Notes under the pieces: model-generated
What the model was told of the DNA's origin: nothing
What the model saw: only the letters and a program-made list of their open reading frames with translations
Databases searched by the model: none
Shown here: piece by piece, positions 1 to 10,144 of the stretch
How positions within the stretch are numbered: position 1 is the first letter of the stretch
How the letters are laid out: every line of letters begins with the position of its first letter
Program-made: the position numbers and the translations under genes
Assembly (NCBI GenBank): GCA_020845755.1
Contig: JADLFE010000033.1
Span: forward strand, 248,001 to 312,000
Direction: 5' to 3'
Source of the DNA: Phycisphaerales bacterium
GTDB taxonomy: Bacteria; Planctomycetota; Phycisphaerae; Phycisphaerales; UBA1924
DNA length: 64,000 nt

Positions 1-572
1 TCCTTGGCAAGCAGCGGCGTCACCTTCCCATCCGCCAGGTCATAGCGATAGACGTAAAAATCGCTCGGGCTCTTGTCGTTGCCCGTGAAGATAAACCCCG
101 AACTGTCGTCAAGCCACGCGTTTACAGCGTACTGCACCTTCGGGTTCTCAACCAGCGGCTTGAAGCCCCCTTCCGGCTTGAGCAGCGAGATCTGCGTGTT
201 CTCGTTGCCCCCCACCGCGTGGAACAACAGCACCGTCTTCCCGTCGGGCGACAGCGAATAGCCCGACAACCCGTCCTTGAAGTCCGTCAGTTTCTGCCCG
301 CCCGAGGACTTGCCAACCTGGTCTGCGGGCACGCGGTACAACTGCCACACGCCGTCCGGCCAGTCACGCACATACATCGAGCCGTCCGCCGCGATCGTCG
401 CCGACCCCGGCGTGCGGATCTTCAGGAACTGCTCGATGGTGGGGCCCGTCTTGTGCGCGGCCTTGCCCGCGACGCTCCCGACAACCTTGTTGTCCTGGGC
501 CGTGACCGGAGCGGCCACGCCCGCGAACACCACCAACGCCAGCACGCCCGACAGCATCCGACCAGTGCGCAT
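1..572 (-). CDS. S9-type prolyl oligopeptidase family peptidase, N-terminal part (runs off the window)
   Basis: This is the first ~190 codons of a secreted protein; the C-terminus lies beyond base 1. The ATG at 572 has a strong GGAGG ribosome site just upstream. Residues 1-25 form a typical signal peptide (basic start, hydrophobic core, cleavage after VTAQ). The remainder contains beta-propeller-like repeats such as 'SLSPDGKTVLLF' and 'SSGFIFTGND', as in the N-terminal propeller of dipeptidyl peptidase IV/prolyl oligopeptidase (S9) enzymes, which screens access to a C-terminal alpha/beta-hydrolase domain. That catalytic domain is not visible here, so a TolB-like propeller protein without peptidase activity remains possible. 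It would act outside the cytoplasmic membrane. Confidence 0.6.
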   Translation of the reverse strand, partial: MRTGRMLSGVLALVVFAGVAAPVTAQDNKVVGSVAGKAAHKTGPTIEQFLKIRTPGSATIAADGSMYVRDWPDGVWQLYRVPADQVGKSSGGQKLTDFKDGLSGYSLSPDGKTVLLFHAVGGNENTQISLLKPEGGFKPLVENPKVQYAVNAWLDDSSGFIFTGNDKSPSDFYVYRYDLADGKVTPLLAK

Positions 573-647
573 GGGATTCCTCCGTTTCAGGTGCGGAGAA
601 TCCTATGGGCCAGATACCCCCGGGTTGCGAATTCCAAAGCACATATG

Positions 648-674
648 AAAAACGCCCGGCGCGTGCCGGGCGTT
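648..674 (-). terminator. Intrinsic terminator of the chemoreceptor gene
   Basis: Perfect 10-bp inverted repeat (651-660 aacgcccggc; 665-674 gccgggcgtt) with a 4-nt loop. On the minus strand it is followed by a U run (652-648). It lies 27 bases after the chemoreceptor stop codon. Confidence 0.8.
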
Positions 675-700
675 CGTGGTTTCTTGGTAGTTCGTGCCGC

Positions 701-2308
701 CTACGCCTTCAGCGCCAACTGCGCCACCGCATCCGACAACGCCCGGCTCTGCGTGAAGAGTTGCTGCACGACCTGGCCCATGCCGTCCGTATCGTGGGTC
801 GTCTTCTCCGACAACGCGCTGATCTGTTCGAGGCTCTCGCTCACGTGGTCGCAGGCCTGCGACTGCTGCTCGGCCGCCGCCGCGATGTCGCGGATCGCCC
901 CGCTCACGCCCGTCGAGCCCTCGACGATCTCCATGAGCGACGCGCCCGCCGAGCGTGCGTGCGTCACGCCGCCCGTCACCTTCTCGCGCGTCGTCGACAT
1001 GCTCGTCACCGCGTTGCCGGTGCCGGCCTGGATATCCGAGATCGAACGCGAAACCTCTTCGGTCGCGCTCTGGGTCCGCTCGGCCAGTTTGCGCACCTCG
1101 TCCGCCACGACCGCGAAGCCGCGACCGTGCTCGCCCGCGCGGGCCGCCTCGATCGCCGCGTTGAGCGCCAGCAGGTTCGTCTGGTCCGCGATGTCGTTGA
1201 TCACCTTGATGATCTGTCCGATCTGCGCGCTCTTGGCCCCAAGGTCCGACACCGCCGCGGCACACCCCGATACCAACCGCGCGATCGACTCCATCTCCGA
1301 CACGGTTGACTCGACCACGCCGCGCCCCGCCTCGGCCTTGTTCTTGGCCGCTTCGGACATGTTCGCCAGTTCGGCGCATCGCTTCGCGACTTCCTGCGCC
1401 GAGGATGTCATCTCCGTGAACGCGCCGGACACCTTCGACACCTGTGCGCCCTGACCGCCCACATGCTCGACCACGCGGTCACTCCGCCCCGCCAGATCTT
1501 CCGCGGCGTGGCTGAGTTCTCCCGCCGCTCGCGATATCGATTGCGTCAGTTCTTCTCTCGCTCGGATCATGCTCCCGATCGCGACGGAAAGTGTCGCAAA
1601 CTCCTGCTCATTGCTCAGCGTCACCTCGCCGGGGTGGTGCCCCGCGGCCATCGCCGAGATCGCCCCCGTCGCACGCGACAACGAGCGCGCGATCGCACCG
1701 ACGAACAGCAAGGTCAGCCCGATCACCCCGGCACCGCCCACGCCAGCGCCGCCCAGAATCCACCATCGAGCGGCCGCCCCTGTCGCGTATGCCCCGTCGC
1801 GCGCCGCAACCGCGTTGGACTCGATCAGATCGCTCAATTTCTCCTGCTCGTCTTCGAGCGTGCGGAACGCGGCGTCGAACGAGCCAAACTGCCCACGCGC
1901 CGCCGATACATCCGTCGCCGCTAACGTCGTGATCGTCTCGGCCTGGGTGATGTACTCGGCCAGGGCCGGCTTGAGCGTCGCGAACTCCTTGAGAATCTCC
2001 GGATTCGTGATGATCTTCTCGTTCTCGCTGACGCATTCGCGGAATCGCTTGGCGTGATCCGACACGTCCACGCTCGCGGTCTTGCGTTCCTCGGGCGTCT
2101 GGGCCACGAAAGATCCGAGCACGTCGCCGCGCAACGCGTCGTGCATCATGTCGCCCTCGAGGTGGTTGCGCAGCGCACTGTTGGCCGCTACCACCTGCTC
2201 GAGCGCCGCCGTCGCGCGAGTCTGGGTCCACAGTCCCAAGGCCGCCATCGCGCCCGCAAGTCCGATCCCAAGGGCACATGTGACAAACATCTTGTGGGCG
2301 ATTCGCAT
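701..2308 (-). CDS. Methyl-accepting chemotaxis protein
   Basis: A 535-aa transmembrane chemoreceptor. TM1 is at about residues 8-28. A ~150-residue periplasmic helical sensor rich in Asp/Glu follows, then TM2 at about 181-207, a HAMP-like linker and the cytoplasmic coiled-coil signalling domain. The kinase-control hairpin tip is unmistakable at residues 361-411, including '[19 protein letters not shown]' and '[16 protein letters not shown]'. Known members bind CheW/CheA and modulate flagellar or twitching motility; no che gene is nearby, so this is an orphan receptor. I use the ATG at 2308, which has GGAGTG upstream; an in-frame codon at 2413 would add 35 residues of non-signal-like sequence. 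The ligand is unknown. Confidence 0.93.
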   Translation of the reverse strand: MRIAHKMFVTCALGIGLAGAMAALGLWTQTRATAALEQVVAANSALRNHLEGDMMHDALRGDVLGSFVAQTPEERKTASVDVSDHAKRFRECVSENEKIITNPEILKEFATLKPALAEYITQAETITTLAATDVSAARGQFGSFDAAFRTLEDEQEKLSDLIESNAVAARDGAYATGAAARWWILGGAGVGGAGVIGLTLLFVGAIARSLSRATGAISAMAAGHHPGEVTLSNEQEFATLSVAIGSMIRAREELTQSISRAAGELSHAAEDLAGRSDRVVEHVGGQGAQVSKVSGAFTEMTSSAQEVAKRCAELANMSEAAKNKAEAGRGVVESTVSEMESIARLVSGCAAAVSDLGAKSAQIGQIIKVINDIADQTNLLALNAAIEAARAGEHGRGFAVVADEVRKLAERTQSATEEVSRSISDIQAGTGNAVTSMSTTREKVTGGVTHARSAGASLMEIVEGSTGVSGAIRDIAAAAEQQSQACDHVSESLEQISALSEKTTHDTDGMGQVVQQLFTQSRALSDAVAQLALKA

Positions 2309-2556
2309 GGTCACTCCGTGATACAAAGCCCCGGGGGCATCTCCAAGATCAGATCGGGTGGGCCCGGCGGCCAATTGATGGCCCCACGGCAAAAGCACTA
2401 AAGCCGGTATCAATCCCGAGAGATTCCCTCAACTCTCCCGGTATTCACCTGGGGACCGCCTCGCGTTTCCGGACTCAGCCATCCCTGTCGCTTTTCCGCA
2501 CCTCTCACCGTCCCTTGCTCGAATAGACACCGGGAACCGCCGATAACTGCTCTGCC

Positions 2557-4092
<1,536 letters not shown>

Positions 4093-4114
4093 TCTGACAC
4101 GTCGGAGACGTGCC

Positions 4115-4660
4115 ATGAGTGATGTGACCACGCGCCCGGACAAGCCCGGCTTCCGCTTCAACCCGCGCGCCGCGGCCGGGCGATTCGGCGCGATCGCCCT
4201 GGCGGGCGTGGGTCTGTGGCGGCTCTTCCTGGTGCTCTCGTCGCTCGATAACTCGCCCGAGGAGTTTCAGCGCATCGGCACGCCGCTCTTCGCCGGCGCC
4301 GTCGCATGCTTCGTCGCGTGCGTCACCGCCGCGAAGCTCTCGCTCCCCGAGTCGAAAGCCACCCTTGTGTTCGCGGCCCTGGCCGTCGTCTGCTGGATCG
4401 CGCCCGTGCCATTCGGCATCACACGACTGCTCAGTTATGGGTGCATCGGCATGATCATCGCACGCCACATTGTGGGCGTGCTCGCGTCGTGCTTTCTCCC
4501 ACAAATCCCCGACAAGGCCGACGATCCGAAACTGATCCGTCTGCAGCGCGAAGGCCGGCGTAACGGCTGGATGTGCGCGCTCGGTGTTGTTTGTGGAGGC
4601 GTGTGTCTCTTGATGCTCATCAAGGCCGACGCGCTTGGTTGGGCCGCCGCGATTGATTAG
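4115..4660 (+). CDS. Hypothetical four-span membrane protein
   Basis: A 181-aa protein not recognised as a named family. A ~25-residue charged N-terminus precedes about four hydrophobic segments (roughly 27-45, 60-75, 85-108 and 155-175). The start at 4115 is supported by CGGAGACG 8 bases upstream. It begins 23 bases after the SpoVR stop on the same strand, so the two may be co-transcribed. Residues 130-150 form a short charged cytoplasmic loop. No catalytic motif is visible. Confidence 0.7.
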   Translation: MSDVTTRPDKPGFRFNPRAAAGRFGAIALAGVGLWRLFLVLSSLDNSPEEFQRIGTPLFAGAVACFVACVTAAKLSLPESKATLVFAALAVVCWIAPVPFGITRLLSYGCIGMIIARHIVGVLASCFLPQIPDKADDPKLIRLQREGRRNGWMCALGVVCGGVCLLMLIKADALGWAAAID

Positions 4661-4677
4661 GCGATCGATCCACTGTG

Positions 4678-4686
4678 TGGTAAACT
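4678..4686 (+). promoter_or_regulatory. Extended -10 element (TGG-TAAACT) for a leaderless transcript
   Basis: TGGTAAACT ends 7 bases before the ATG at 4694, which has no ribosome site. Transcription would begin at or within a base of the start codon. Confidence 0.45.
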
Positions 4687-4693
4687 GCGTCGC

Positions 4694-4945
4694 ATGGCAG
4701 GCAACACGCGGCGGCGTGGCACACATCCCCTCGACGACGGCCCATCCACCGACGACATCGAACGATTTTCGGGCGTGACCACCTCGTGCCCCTCCTGCGG
4801 CACGGAGATCCGCGACGACGTCGACCTCTGCTGGAAATGCGGGCACGCCATCGGCGATCCCGCCGACGAGCGGTCGCCCGTCTGGATCGTCGTCGCCATC
4901 GCGCTGGTGCTCGGCGCGATGCTCTTCTGGGTGACGAGGTTCTGA
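4694..4945 (+). CDS. Small zinc-ribbon protein with one C-terminal membrane span
   Basis: An 83-aa protein. Cysteines at 32, 35, 46 and 49 (CPSC...CWKC) form a four-Cys zinc ribbon, followed by a single hydrophobic helix at residues 62-80 ending in Arg-Phe. This architecture (cytoplasmic zinc ribbon plus tail anchor) recurs in planctomycete genomes; two other genes in this window carry a related ribbon. Function unknown. There is no Shine-Dalgarno sequence, but TGGTAAACT lies 7 bases upstream, so it may be translated from a leaderless message. Confidence 0.7.
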   Translation: MAGNTRRRGTHPLDDGPSTDDIERFSGVTTSCPSCGTEIRDDVDLCWKCGHAIGDPADERSPVWIVVAIALVLGAMLFWVTRF

Positions 4946-5143
4946 TCGGCGTGCGTTTGCCTTGGGTGGCGCGGCTGACCCACCGGCCGCGCGCATCTGT
5001 GCGGGCAGGCCTCAGGTACCCACGGCGCCTCCGTTTGCTTCCGTGGCAATCGCCCTTGCGGCCGCGCCCCTGGCCACGGACAATGAAATCGCGTCGGCGC
5101 GGTTCCCAAGGCTTTTCATGGGTCCTTACACGCGGGGTGTTGC

Positions 5144-6034
5144 ATGAAGCCGGAACGCACGTCCAAGGCCGCTCGTGGAATCACACTGTTTGCCGTTGTC
5201 GCCGCCGCCGCGATGGGCGTGGTGCCCGACGCGCTGGCCCAGAACTTGCCCGCTGAGCCCACCAAACAGCCCGAGAAGCAATCCGCCGCCAATCCGCTCG
5301 GCGGCCCGAAGATCGACGCGCCTCCCTCCGCCGCCTCCTCGCTGGTCTCCACCGACTTCAACGGCACGGTCCGCCGCCTCGAAACCACGCCCGAAGAGGC
5401 CGCCGTCGCCCTCCTCAACCTGACCGGCAGCGCCAAGGAGCGCGTCGACGCCCTCTTCGCCAAGCGCGGCAAGGCGATCGAGGAATTCGTCACCGGCAAC
5501 CTCGACCTGCTCACCAAGCTCGACACCGCCGGAAAGACCAACAACAAGCGCGACCAGCTCATGCTCGGGCTGGAGGCATTCCAGAAACTCAACGCCGTGT
5601 GGAAAGACGGCACGCTCTTCGACCAGGTGAAGGCCTCGCTCCCCGACGACAAGCGCGCCGAGTTCGAGCGCCTCGTCACGGGCTATTGGAACGCGCTGGT
5701 CGAGGAGGGCAAGAACATCCCCAACGAAGAGGGCAAGAAGCGCGGGCGCTTCGAGATCGTCGCGGGCGAGCGACTGCAGGCGTTCGTGGGCGAGATCGGG
5801 CGCGCGTTCGAGCGCGGCGTAAAATCAGGGCGCCTCATCGCCGAGTTCGTGCTCAAGGACCTCAACCTCACCGACGCGCAGAAAGCCCGTGTGCGCGAGA
5901 TCATCGATTCCGAGGCCGCCGAAGCGCCGCTCAAGGAAGACGACAAGCGCTACGAGGGCCTGTTTCTCAAGATCCTGGGCATCCTCGACGAGAAGCAGCG
6001 CACGGCCGTCCTCAAGCGATTCCGGGGTGAGTGA
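5144..6034 (+). CDS. Secreted helical protein, first of two tandem paralogs
   Basis: A 296-aa protein with a Sec signal peptide (residues 1-32, cleavage near DALAQN), a Pro/Ala-rich linker, then a largely helical, charged body. It is homologous to the next gene: both have 'GGPKI/AGPKI', a '[FM]xG[TN][VL]R..E.TPE.A' segment, and a C-terminal 'LxLxxxQ+.R+.EI' stretch followed by '+R.+xL.+LG.LDE.QR'. The 'LTDAQKARVREI' segment resembles the LTxxQ helix of Spy/CpxP-like periplasmic proteins, but that is only a resemblance. GGGGTG precedes the ATG. The stop overlaps the start of the next gene (TGATG), implying translational coupling. Function unknown. Confidence 0.7.
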   Translation: MKPERTSKAARGITLFAVVAAAAMGVVPDALAQNLPAEPTKQPEKQSAANPLGGPKIDAPPSAASSLVSTDFNGTVRRLETTPEEAAVALLNLTGSAKERVDALFAKRGKAIEEFVTGNLDLLTKLDTAGKTNNKRDQLMLGLEAFQKLNAVWKDGTLFDQVKASLPDDKRAEFERLVTGYWNALVEEGKNIPNEEGKKRGRFEIVAGERLQAFVGEIGRAFERGVKSGRLIAEFVLKDLNLTDAQKARVREIIDSEAAEAPLKEDDKRYEGLFLKILGILDEKQRTAVLKRFRGE

Positions 6035-6855
6035 TGAAGCGGGCACTTCTTCTCCGCTCGGCGTGTTCCCTCGCGTTGGTCGGCGCGGCGATCGCGACCG
6101 CCGCGATCGAGCCGCCCACCGAGGCAGAGCCGCCGCTCGCCGGCCCGAAGATCCGCGACGATCACCCGTCGATCGTCGAGCGCGACATGACGGGCAACCT
6201 GCGACCGATCGAATTCACGCCCGAGCGCGCCGCGGCCGCCAAGCTCTCGCTCGACGACGAAGCCCGGCGCAAGTTCGACCACATCATCATCGCGCACCGC
6301 GAGCGGCTGGATCGTCTTGTCGCCGACAACATCGACCTGGTCATCCGCGCGCGGACCGCCAGCGCGGGAACCCCCGCCCTGGGAAGGGCCGTGATCATCG
6401 CCGCGGCGTTGCAGGCCTTCCGCCCGGCGCTGGAGGGCCCGTCGCTGTGGGAGCAGATCTCGCCCGTGCTCCCCGTTGCGGCGCGCGAGAGGTTCGACGC
6501 GATGATGCTCGAGTACTGGGACGCGGTCTTCCGCCAGGCGACCGGCGGACGCGAGCCCACGACGCTCGAAAAGAGCGTGATCTGTGTGAGGCAACGCCTC
6601 GAAGTGCTCGGCGAGGAAATCCGCCTCGCGGTCGATGGCCTGGGTAACAGCGGGCCGCTCATCGTCCGCGCCATGACCAGCGGCCTGTCGCTGTCGCCCT
6701 CGCAGCGTGACCGCCTGAGCGAGATCGCGCGCGACTTCGACACCGCCACGCTGCATCAACCATCCGGCGATGACCACAAGCGATTGCTGCTGCAAGTGTG
6801 CGCCGCCCTGGATGAGGATCAACGCAAGGTCGTGCTCTCTCGTGTGCCGAGGTGA
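6034..6855 (+). CDS. Secreted helical protein, second tandem paralog
   Basis: A 273-aa exported protein whose A of ATG is the last base of the preceding stop codon. The GGGGTGA before the overlap probably serves as its ribosome site. Signal peptide at residues 1-24, then 'PPLAGPKIRDDHPS', matching the first paralog's 'GGPKIDAPPS'. The shared C-terminal half contains 'LSLSPSQRDRLSEIARDF' and 'ALDEDQRKVVLSR'. The two genes are a diverged tandem duplication, probably making partner proteins of the cell envelope. No enzyme motif is visible and the role is unknown. Confidence 0.68.
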   Translation: MKRALLLRSACSLALVGAAIATAAIEPPTEAEPPLAGPKIRDDHPSIVERDMTGNLRPIEFTPERAAAAKLSLDDEARRKFDHIIIAHRERLDRLVADNIDLVIRARTASAGTPALGRAVIIAAALQAFRPALEGPSLWEQISPVLPVAARERFDAMMLEYWDAVFRQATGGREPTTLEKSVICVRQRLEVLGEEIRLAVDGLGNSGPLIVRAMTSGLSLSPSQRDRLSEIARDFDTATLHQPSGDDHKRLLLQVCAALDEDQRKVVLSRVPR

Positions 6856-6941
6856 TCGAGTGGTGTGGGTTCCGCCCCCGCTCCCGATCCCCGCACGTCT
6901 GCTCACTCCATCTCTTCGTCTCTCTGTCTCTTCGTCACTTC

Positions 6942-7430
6942 CTATCGAACAAGCAGGAACAGCGGCGCCAGCACAAACAGCACGTCGACCGGTGCGAGGC
7001 TCCACGCCACGATCGCCAGCGCCAGCTTGCCGCCGCGCGAGCGCCGCTCGATCCACGACGTCCGCGTCAGGTACATCCACGCCAGAAGCGGATACGCGAT
7101 GACCAGTGGCCAGAGGGTGCACTCAAGCACGAGGCGGATCGGCGTTGCCAACCCCGACATCATCACGCGCACCAGCGTGCCCACCGCGCCCGCCGCGTAG
7201 CCGAGCCCCAAGAGCGAACCAACCAGCCCGGCCATGACCAGCCGGTCGCCCGGCATGCGCCGCTGGCGCCACGCCCGCGCCTCGACCACGCCGCGCACGC
7301 GCTCGACTTTGATGGGTCGCCCGCACTCCGGGCACTTGTCGCCCGTCTGCCCGCGCAGGTTGTAGCGGCAGGCGTCGCACGGAATGTCGTGCGCCGCGAG
7401 CAATTCGCGGAGTGTTGATTCATCGCTCAC
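6942..7430 (-). CDS. Zinc-ribbon membrane protein, translationally coupled to gatA
   Basis: A 162-aa protein. An N-terminal zinc ribbon (C18, C21, C33, C36 in 'CDACRYNLRG...CPECG') is followed by about four hydrophobic segments. It starts with GTG at 7430, overlapping the gatA stop by four bases (GTGA), which decides the start: upstream codons in this frame lie inside gatA. The 'C.xCxYxLxGxxxxxCPECG' ribbon is common in uncharacterised Phycisphaerae membrane proteins. Co-translation with gatC-gatA suggests a house-keeping expression pattern, not necessarily a role in tRNA amidation. Function unknown. Confidence 0.7.
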   Translation of the reverse strand: MSDESTLRELLAAHDIPCDACRYNLRGQTGDKCPECGRPIKVERVRGVVEARAWRQRRMPGDRLVMAGLVGSLLGLGYAAGAVGTLVRVMMSGLATPIRLVLECTLWPLVIAYPLLAWMYLTRTSWIERRSRGGKLALAIVAWSLAPVDVLFVLAPLFLLVR

Positions 7431-8878
7431 GCCATACCCGCCGACTGGCCCGCACGCTCCAGCATCCGCGCGATGCGCATCAGTTCGCCCTCCTCGAAGG
7501 GCTGACCAACGATCTGTACGCCGACCGGCAGCGTCGCGCCGCCCACGCTCGCGCTCCCCGCGGGGATCGAGAGGGCCGGGAGCCCGGCGAGGTTGATGCC
7601 AACGGTGTACACGTCCTCCATGTACATCGCCAGCGCGTCGCCGATCTTCTCGCCGATCGCGAACGCCGGCCCGGGCGTCGTGGGCATCAGCACCGCGTGG
7701 CACCCAGCGCGGAAGGCGGCGTCGAAATCGTCCTTCACGCGCCGGCGCACCTTGAGTGCCGTGGTGTAGTACGCGTCGTAATACCCGCTCGAGAGCACGT
7801 GCGTGCCGAGCATGATCCGCTTGCGCACCTCGGGCCCGAAGCCCTCGCGACGGCTCTTGCAGAGCATGTCGGTGAGGTCCTTGGCCCCCTCGGCACGCCG
7901 GCCGTAGCGCACGCCGTCGAAGCGCGCCAGGTTGCTCGATGCCTCTGCGGGCGCGACGATGTAGTACGCCGCCACCGCATAGTCCGAGAGCGGCAGGTCA
8001 ATATCGACAACCTTCGCGCCAAGTTGCTTATATGTGTCGATCGCGCTCTTGAGCGAGGCGGTGACGCCCGCGTGGTTCGCGGTGCTCCAGGCCTGCGTGG
8101 GCACGCCGAGAACCAGGTTGGACACCGGCTCATCGAGTGTGTTGTGCGATGCGGGCGTGGGCAGGTCGACGCTGGTGGCGTCGTGTTCGTCCTTGCCGCA
8201 GAGCACATCAAGCACCAGGGCTGCGTCGGCGCAGTCGCGCGCCAGTGGCCCAATCTGGTCGAGGCTGGAGGCGTAGGCGACGAGCCCGAAGCGCGACACG
8301 CGCCCGTAGGTTGGCTTCACGCCGACCAGGCCGCAGAACGCCGCGGGCTGGCGGATCGAGCCGCCGGTGTCACTGCCGATCGCGACCGGCACCATTCCCG
8401 CGGCGACGGCGGCGGCGGAACCGCCCGAGCTTCCGCCGGGCACGCGCGTGATGTCGCGCGGGTTCCTGGTCGGGCCGAAGATCGAGTTCTCCGTGCTCGA
8501 GCCCATCGCGTATTCGTCGAGGTTGGTCTTGCCGACGATGACGGCGCCAGCGCCCATCACCATTCGTGCCGCGGTCGCGTCGAACGGGCTGTGGTAGTTC
8601 TCGAGGAGGCGCGAGGCGCAGGTGGTCCTGCCGTGCGAGAGGCAGATGTTGTCCTTGAGCGCGACGGGCACGCCGGCGAGCGGGCCCGCGGGCTTGCCCG
8701 AGGCAAGGTCGGCGTCGACGCGTCGGGCCTGCGCCAGCGCGAAGTCATGGAAGACCTGCGTGAACGCGTTGACGCGCGGGTTCTCGCGGTCGATGACGGC
8801 GAGCGCCTCGCGCGTCACGCTCTCGGCCGAGAACTCTCGCGCGGCGACCCCGCGCGCGATATCGCGGGCCGACCTCAC
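7427..8878 (-). CDS. gatA: Asp-tRNA(Asn)/Glu-tRNA(Gln) amidotransferase subunit A
   Basis: A 483-aa amidase-signature enzyme. With GatB and GatC it converts Glu-tRNA(Gln) or Asp-tRNA(Asn) into the amidated tRNA, releasing ammonia from glutamine. The Ser-cisSer-Lys triad is visible: Lys in 'VALKDNICLSHG' (about residue 75), Ser in 'GGSSGGSAAAVAAG' (about 148-160) and the nucleophile in 'GSDTGGSIRQPAAFCG' (about 170-185). Length fits the family (480-490 aa). It starts with GTG, overlapping the gatC stop by four bases, and its own stop overlaps the next gene. gatB is not in the window, so the operon is split, as is common in planctomycetes. Confidence 0.96.
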   Translation of the reverse strand: MRSARDIARGVAAREFSAESVTREALAVIDRENPRVNAFTQVFHDFALAQARRVDADLASGKPAGPLAGVPVALKDNICLSHGRTTCASRLLENYHSPFDATAARMVMGAGAVIVGKTNLDEYAMGSSTENSIFGPTRNPRDITRVPGGSSGGSAAAVAAGMVPVAIGSDTGGSIRQPAAFCGLVGVKPTYGRVSRFGLVAYASSLDQIGPLARDCADAALVLDVLCGKDEHDATSVDLPTPASHNTLDEPVSNLVLGVPTQAWSTANHAGVTASLKSAIDTYKQLGAKVVDIDLPLSDYAVAAYYIVAPAEASSNLARFDGVRYGRRAEGAKDLTDMLCKSRREGFGPEVRKRIMLGTHVLSSGYYDAYYTTALKVRRRVKDDFDAAFRAGCHAVLMPTTPGPAFAIGEKIGDALAMYMEDVYTVGINLAGLPALSIPAGSASVGGATLPVGVQIVGQPFEEGELMRIARMLERAGQSAGMA

Positions 8879-9186
8879 GCGCCACCCCCGTCGCCCTGCA
8901 CCTTGGGGATCTTGACGAACTGCTCGAACGATTCGGGCGCCATGTCCAGGAGCGTGCGCGTGGGGAGCGTGGGCCCGGGCTCGTCGGCGCGGGTGCGGTC
9001 GCGCACGTCGCCAACATTGACGAGCGGCTCAACGCCCGAGAGGTCGAGCTGGCGCAGGCGGTCGATGTAGCCGAGCACCTTGGCCAGGTCGTGCTGATAG
9101 GTCGCGGCCTCGTCGTCGGTGATCGCCAGCCGCGAGAGAGCGGCGACCTTGCGGACATGCTCGATGGAGATGGGGTGCTCGTGCAT
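8875..9186 (-). CDS. gatC: Asp-tRNA(Asn)/Glu-tRNA(Gln) amidotransferase subunit C
   Basis: A 103-aa protein with the GatC pattern: 'IEHVRKVAALSRLAITDDEA' (residues 8-27), central 'LGYIDRLRQLDLSGVEP', and a C-terminal 'RTLLDMAPESFEQFVKIPKV'. GatC wraps around the GatA-GatB interface and stabilises the complex. The stop overlaps the gatA GTG start. The ATG at 9186 has no Shine-Dalgarno sequence but TACCAT ends 6 bases upstream, suggesting a leaderless operon message. Confidence 0.93.
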   Translation of the reverse strand: MHEHPISIEHVRKVAALSRLAITDDEAATYQHDLAKVLGYIDRLRQLDLSGVEPLVNVGDVRDRTRADEPGPTLPTRTLLDMAPESFEQFVKIPKVQGDGGGA

Positions 9187-9192
9187 CGGGGG

Positions 9193-9198
9193 ATGGTA
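9193..9198 (-). promoter_or_regulatory. -10 element (TACCAT) for leaderless gatC
   Basis: On the minus strand TACCAT is followed by six bases and the gatC ATG. It matches the TANNNT pattern seen before other Shine-Dalgarno-less genes here. Confidence 0.4.
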
Positions 9199-9267
9199 CG
9201 CGAGAAGGCGCGAAGCAGTGCCATGGCGTGGAGCGGATGCTGGTTGTGGTAGCATCAGACGATCGGC

Positions 9268-10062
9268 ATGAGCACGGGCGGGTCCAACTTCGTAGCGCGG
9301 TGGGTTGCGCGGCTGGCGTTGCGGATCGGGCGCGGGTTGCGGGCGGCGCGCAGGCCGTGGGTTGTGGTGGTGGGGTTGGTGTATTTCGCGGGGGATTTGG
9401 CGTGTATCGCGGGGAGGGAGGGATGGCGCTCGTCTGTGACGGGAAGCCTTGTTCACACCATGTTGTTCGGCCCGATAGCCCGCACAGTTCTGGTTCGCCA
9501 CGACCAGGCGTTTGTGATCTTGCCGATCACGCCCGACGAGGAACCCAGAGTTCTCGTTCCGAGTGAGCAAAGCTGGGACGAACTCTCAAGACTAGTTGAA
9601 CAGCCGGGCACCCGAGTGGCGAGCGTGTTTGCGGCCTACGCGTCGACATCCGACCACTTTCATGCCCGCGCCATCTCAACAAGCGATTGGCGAGTTTCTG
9701 TGAGGGATTTCGGCCGGAACGCCGAACTGTCACCTTTCGACACCAATCGCGCGCTTGAGTCAGTTCGCGAATGGAACATGACTTGTGAGGCGCGACTCGG
9801 GCTTCGTCCGATCGATGTTGACCCCAAGCGGGTCACGACAGTCCACCCCCTCGGCATCCTGCACAACGCGCTGTCGTTGGCGGTGTTGGTGCTGGTGGTG
9901 AATGCCGTGCCGTCGGTGACGATCGGCGCGTGGAGACGGCGGCGGGCGGCGCGGCGGATGGCTCGCGGCCAGTGCGCCGCCTGCGGCTACGAATTCGGCG
10001 CGGCGGCGATCGAGCGGTGCCCGGAGTGCGGGGCGGCGCGAGCGCGCGGAGAGGGCGAGTGA
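9268..10062 (+). CDS. Membrane protein with C-terminal zinc ribbon
   Basis: A 264-aa protein. One hydrophobic segment lies near residues 30-50 and a second near 195-215; between them is a ~140-residue non-cytoplasmic-looking domain. A C-terminal zinc ribbon follows ('CAACGYEF...RCPECGA', about residues 237-256). The ribbon resembles that of the protein encoded downstream of gatA on the opposite strand, though here it is C-terminal. TGGTAGCAT lies 12 bases before the ATG and no ribosome site is evident, so the leader is very short. Codon use over residues 90-180 is less GC-biased than its neighbours. Function unknown. Confidence 0.65.
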   Translation: MSTGGSNFVARWVARLALRIGRGLRAARRPWVVVVGLVYFAGDLACIAGREGWRSSVTGSLVHTMLFGPIARTVLVRHDQAFVILPITPDEEPRVLVPSEQSWDELSRLVEQPGTRVASVFAAYASTSDHFHARAISTSDWRVSVRDFGRNAELSPFDTNRALESVREWNMTCEARLGLRPIDVDPKRVTTVHPLGILHNALSLAVLVLVVNAVPSVTIGAWRRRRAARRMARGQCAACGYEFGAAAIERCPECGAARARGEGE

Positions 10063-10144
10063 GCAAGGAGCGCCGATGTCGAGAACGACAATGGTGGCAC
10101 GAAAGCAGCACCGGCCGCGGTTCGCTGCGGATGGCATGCGCAAT

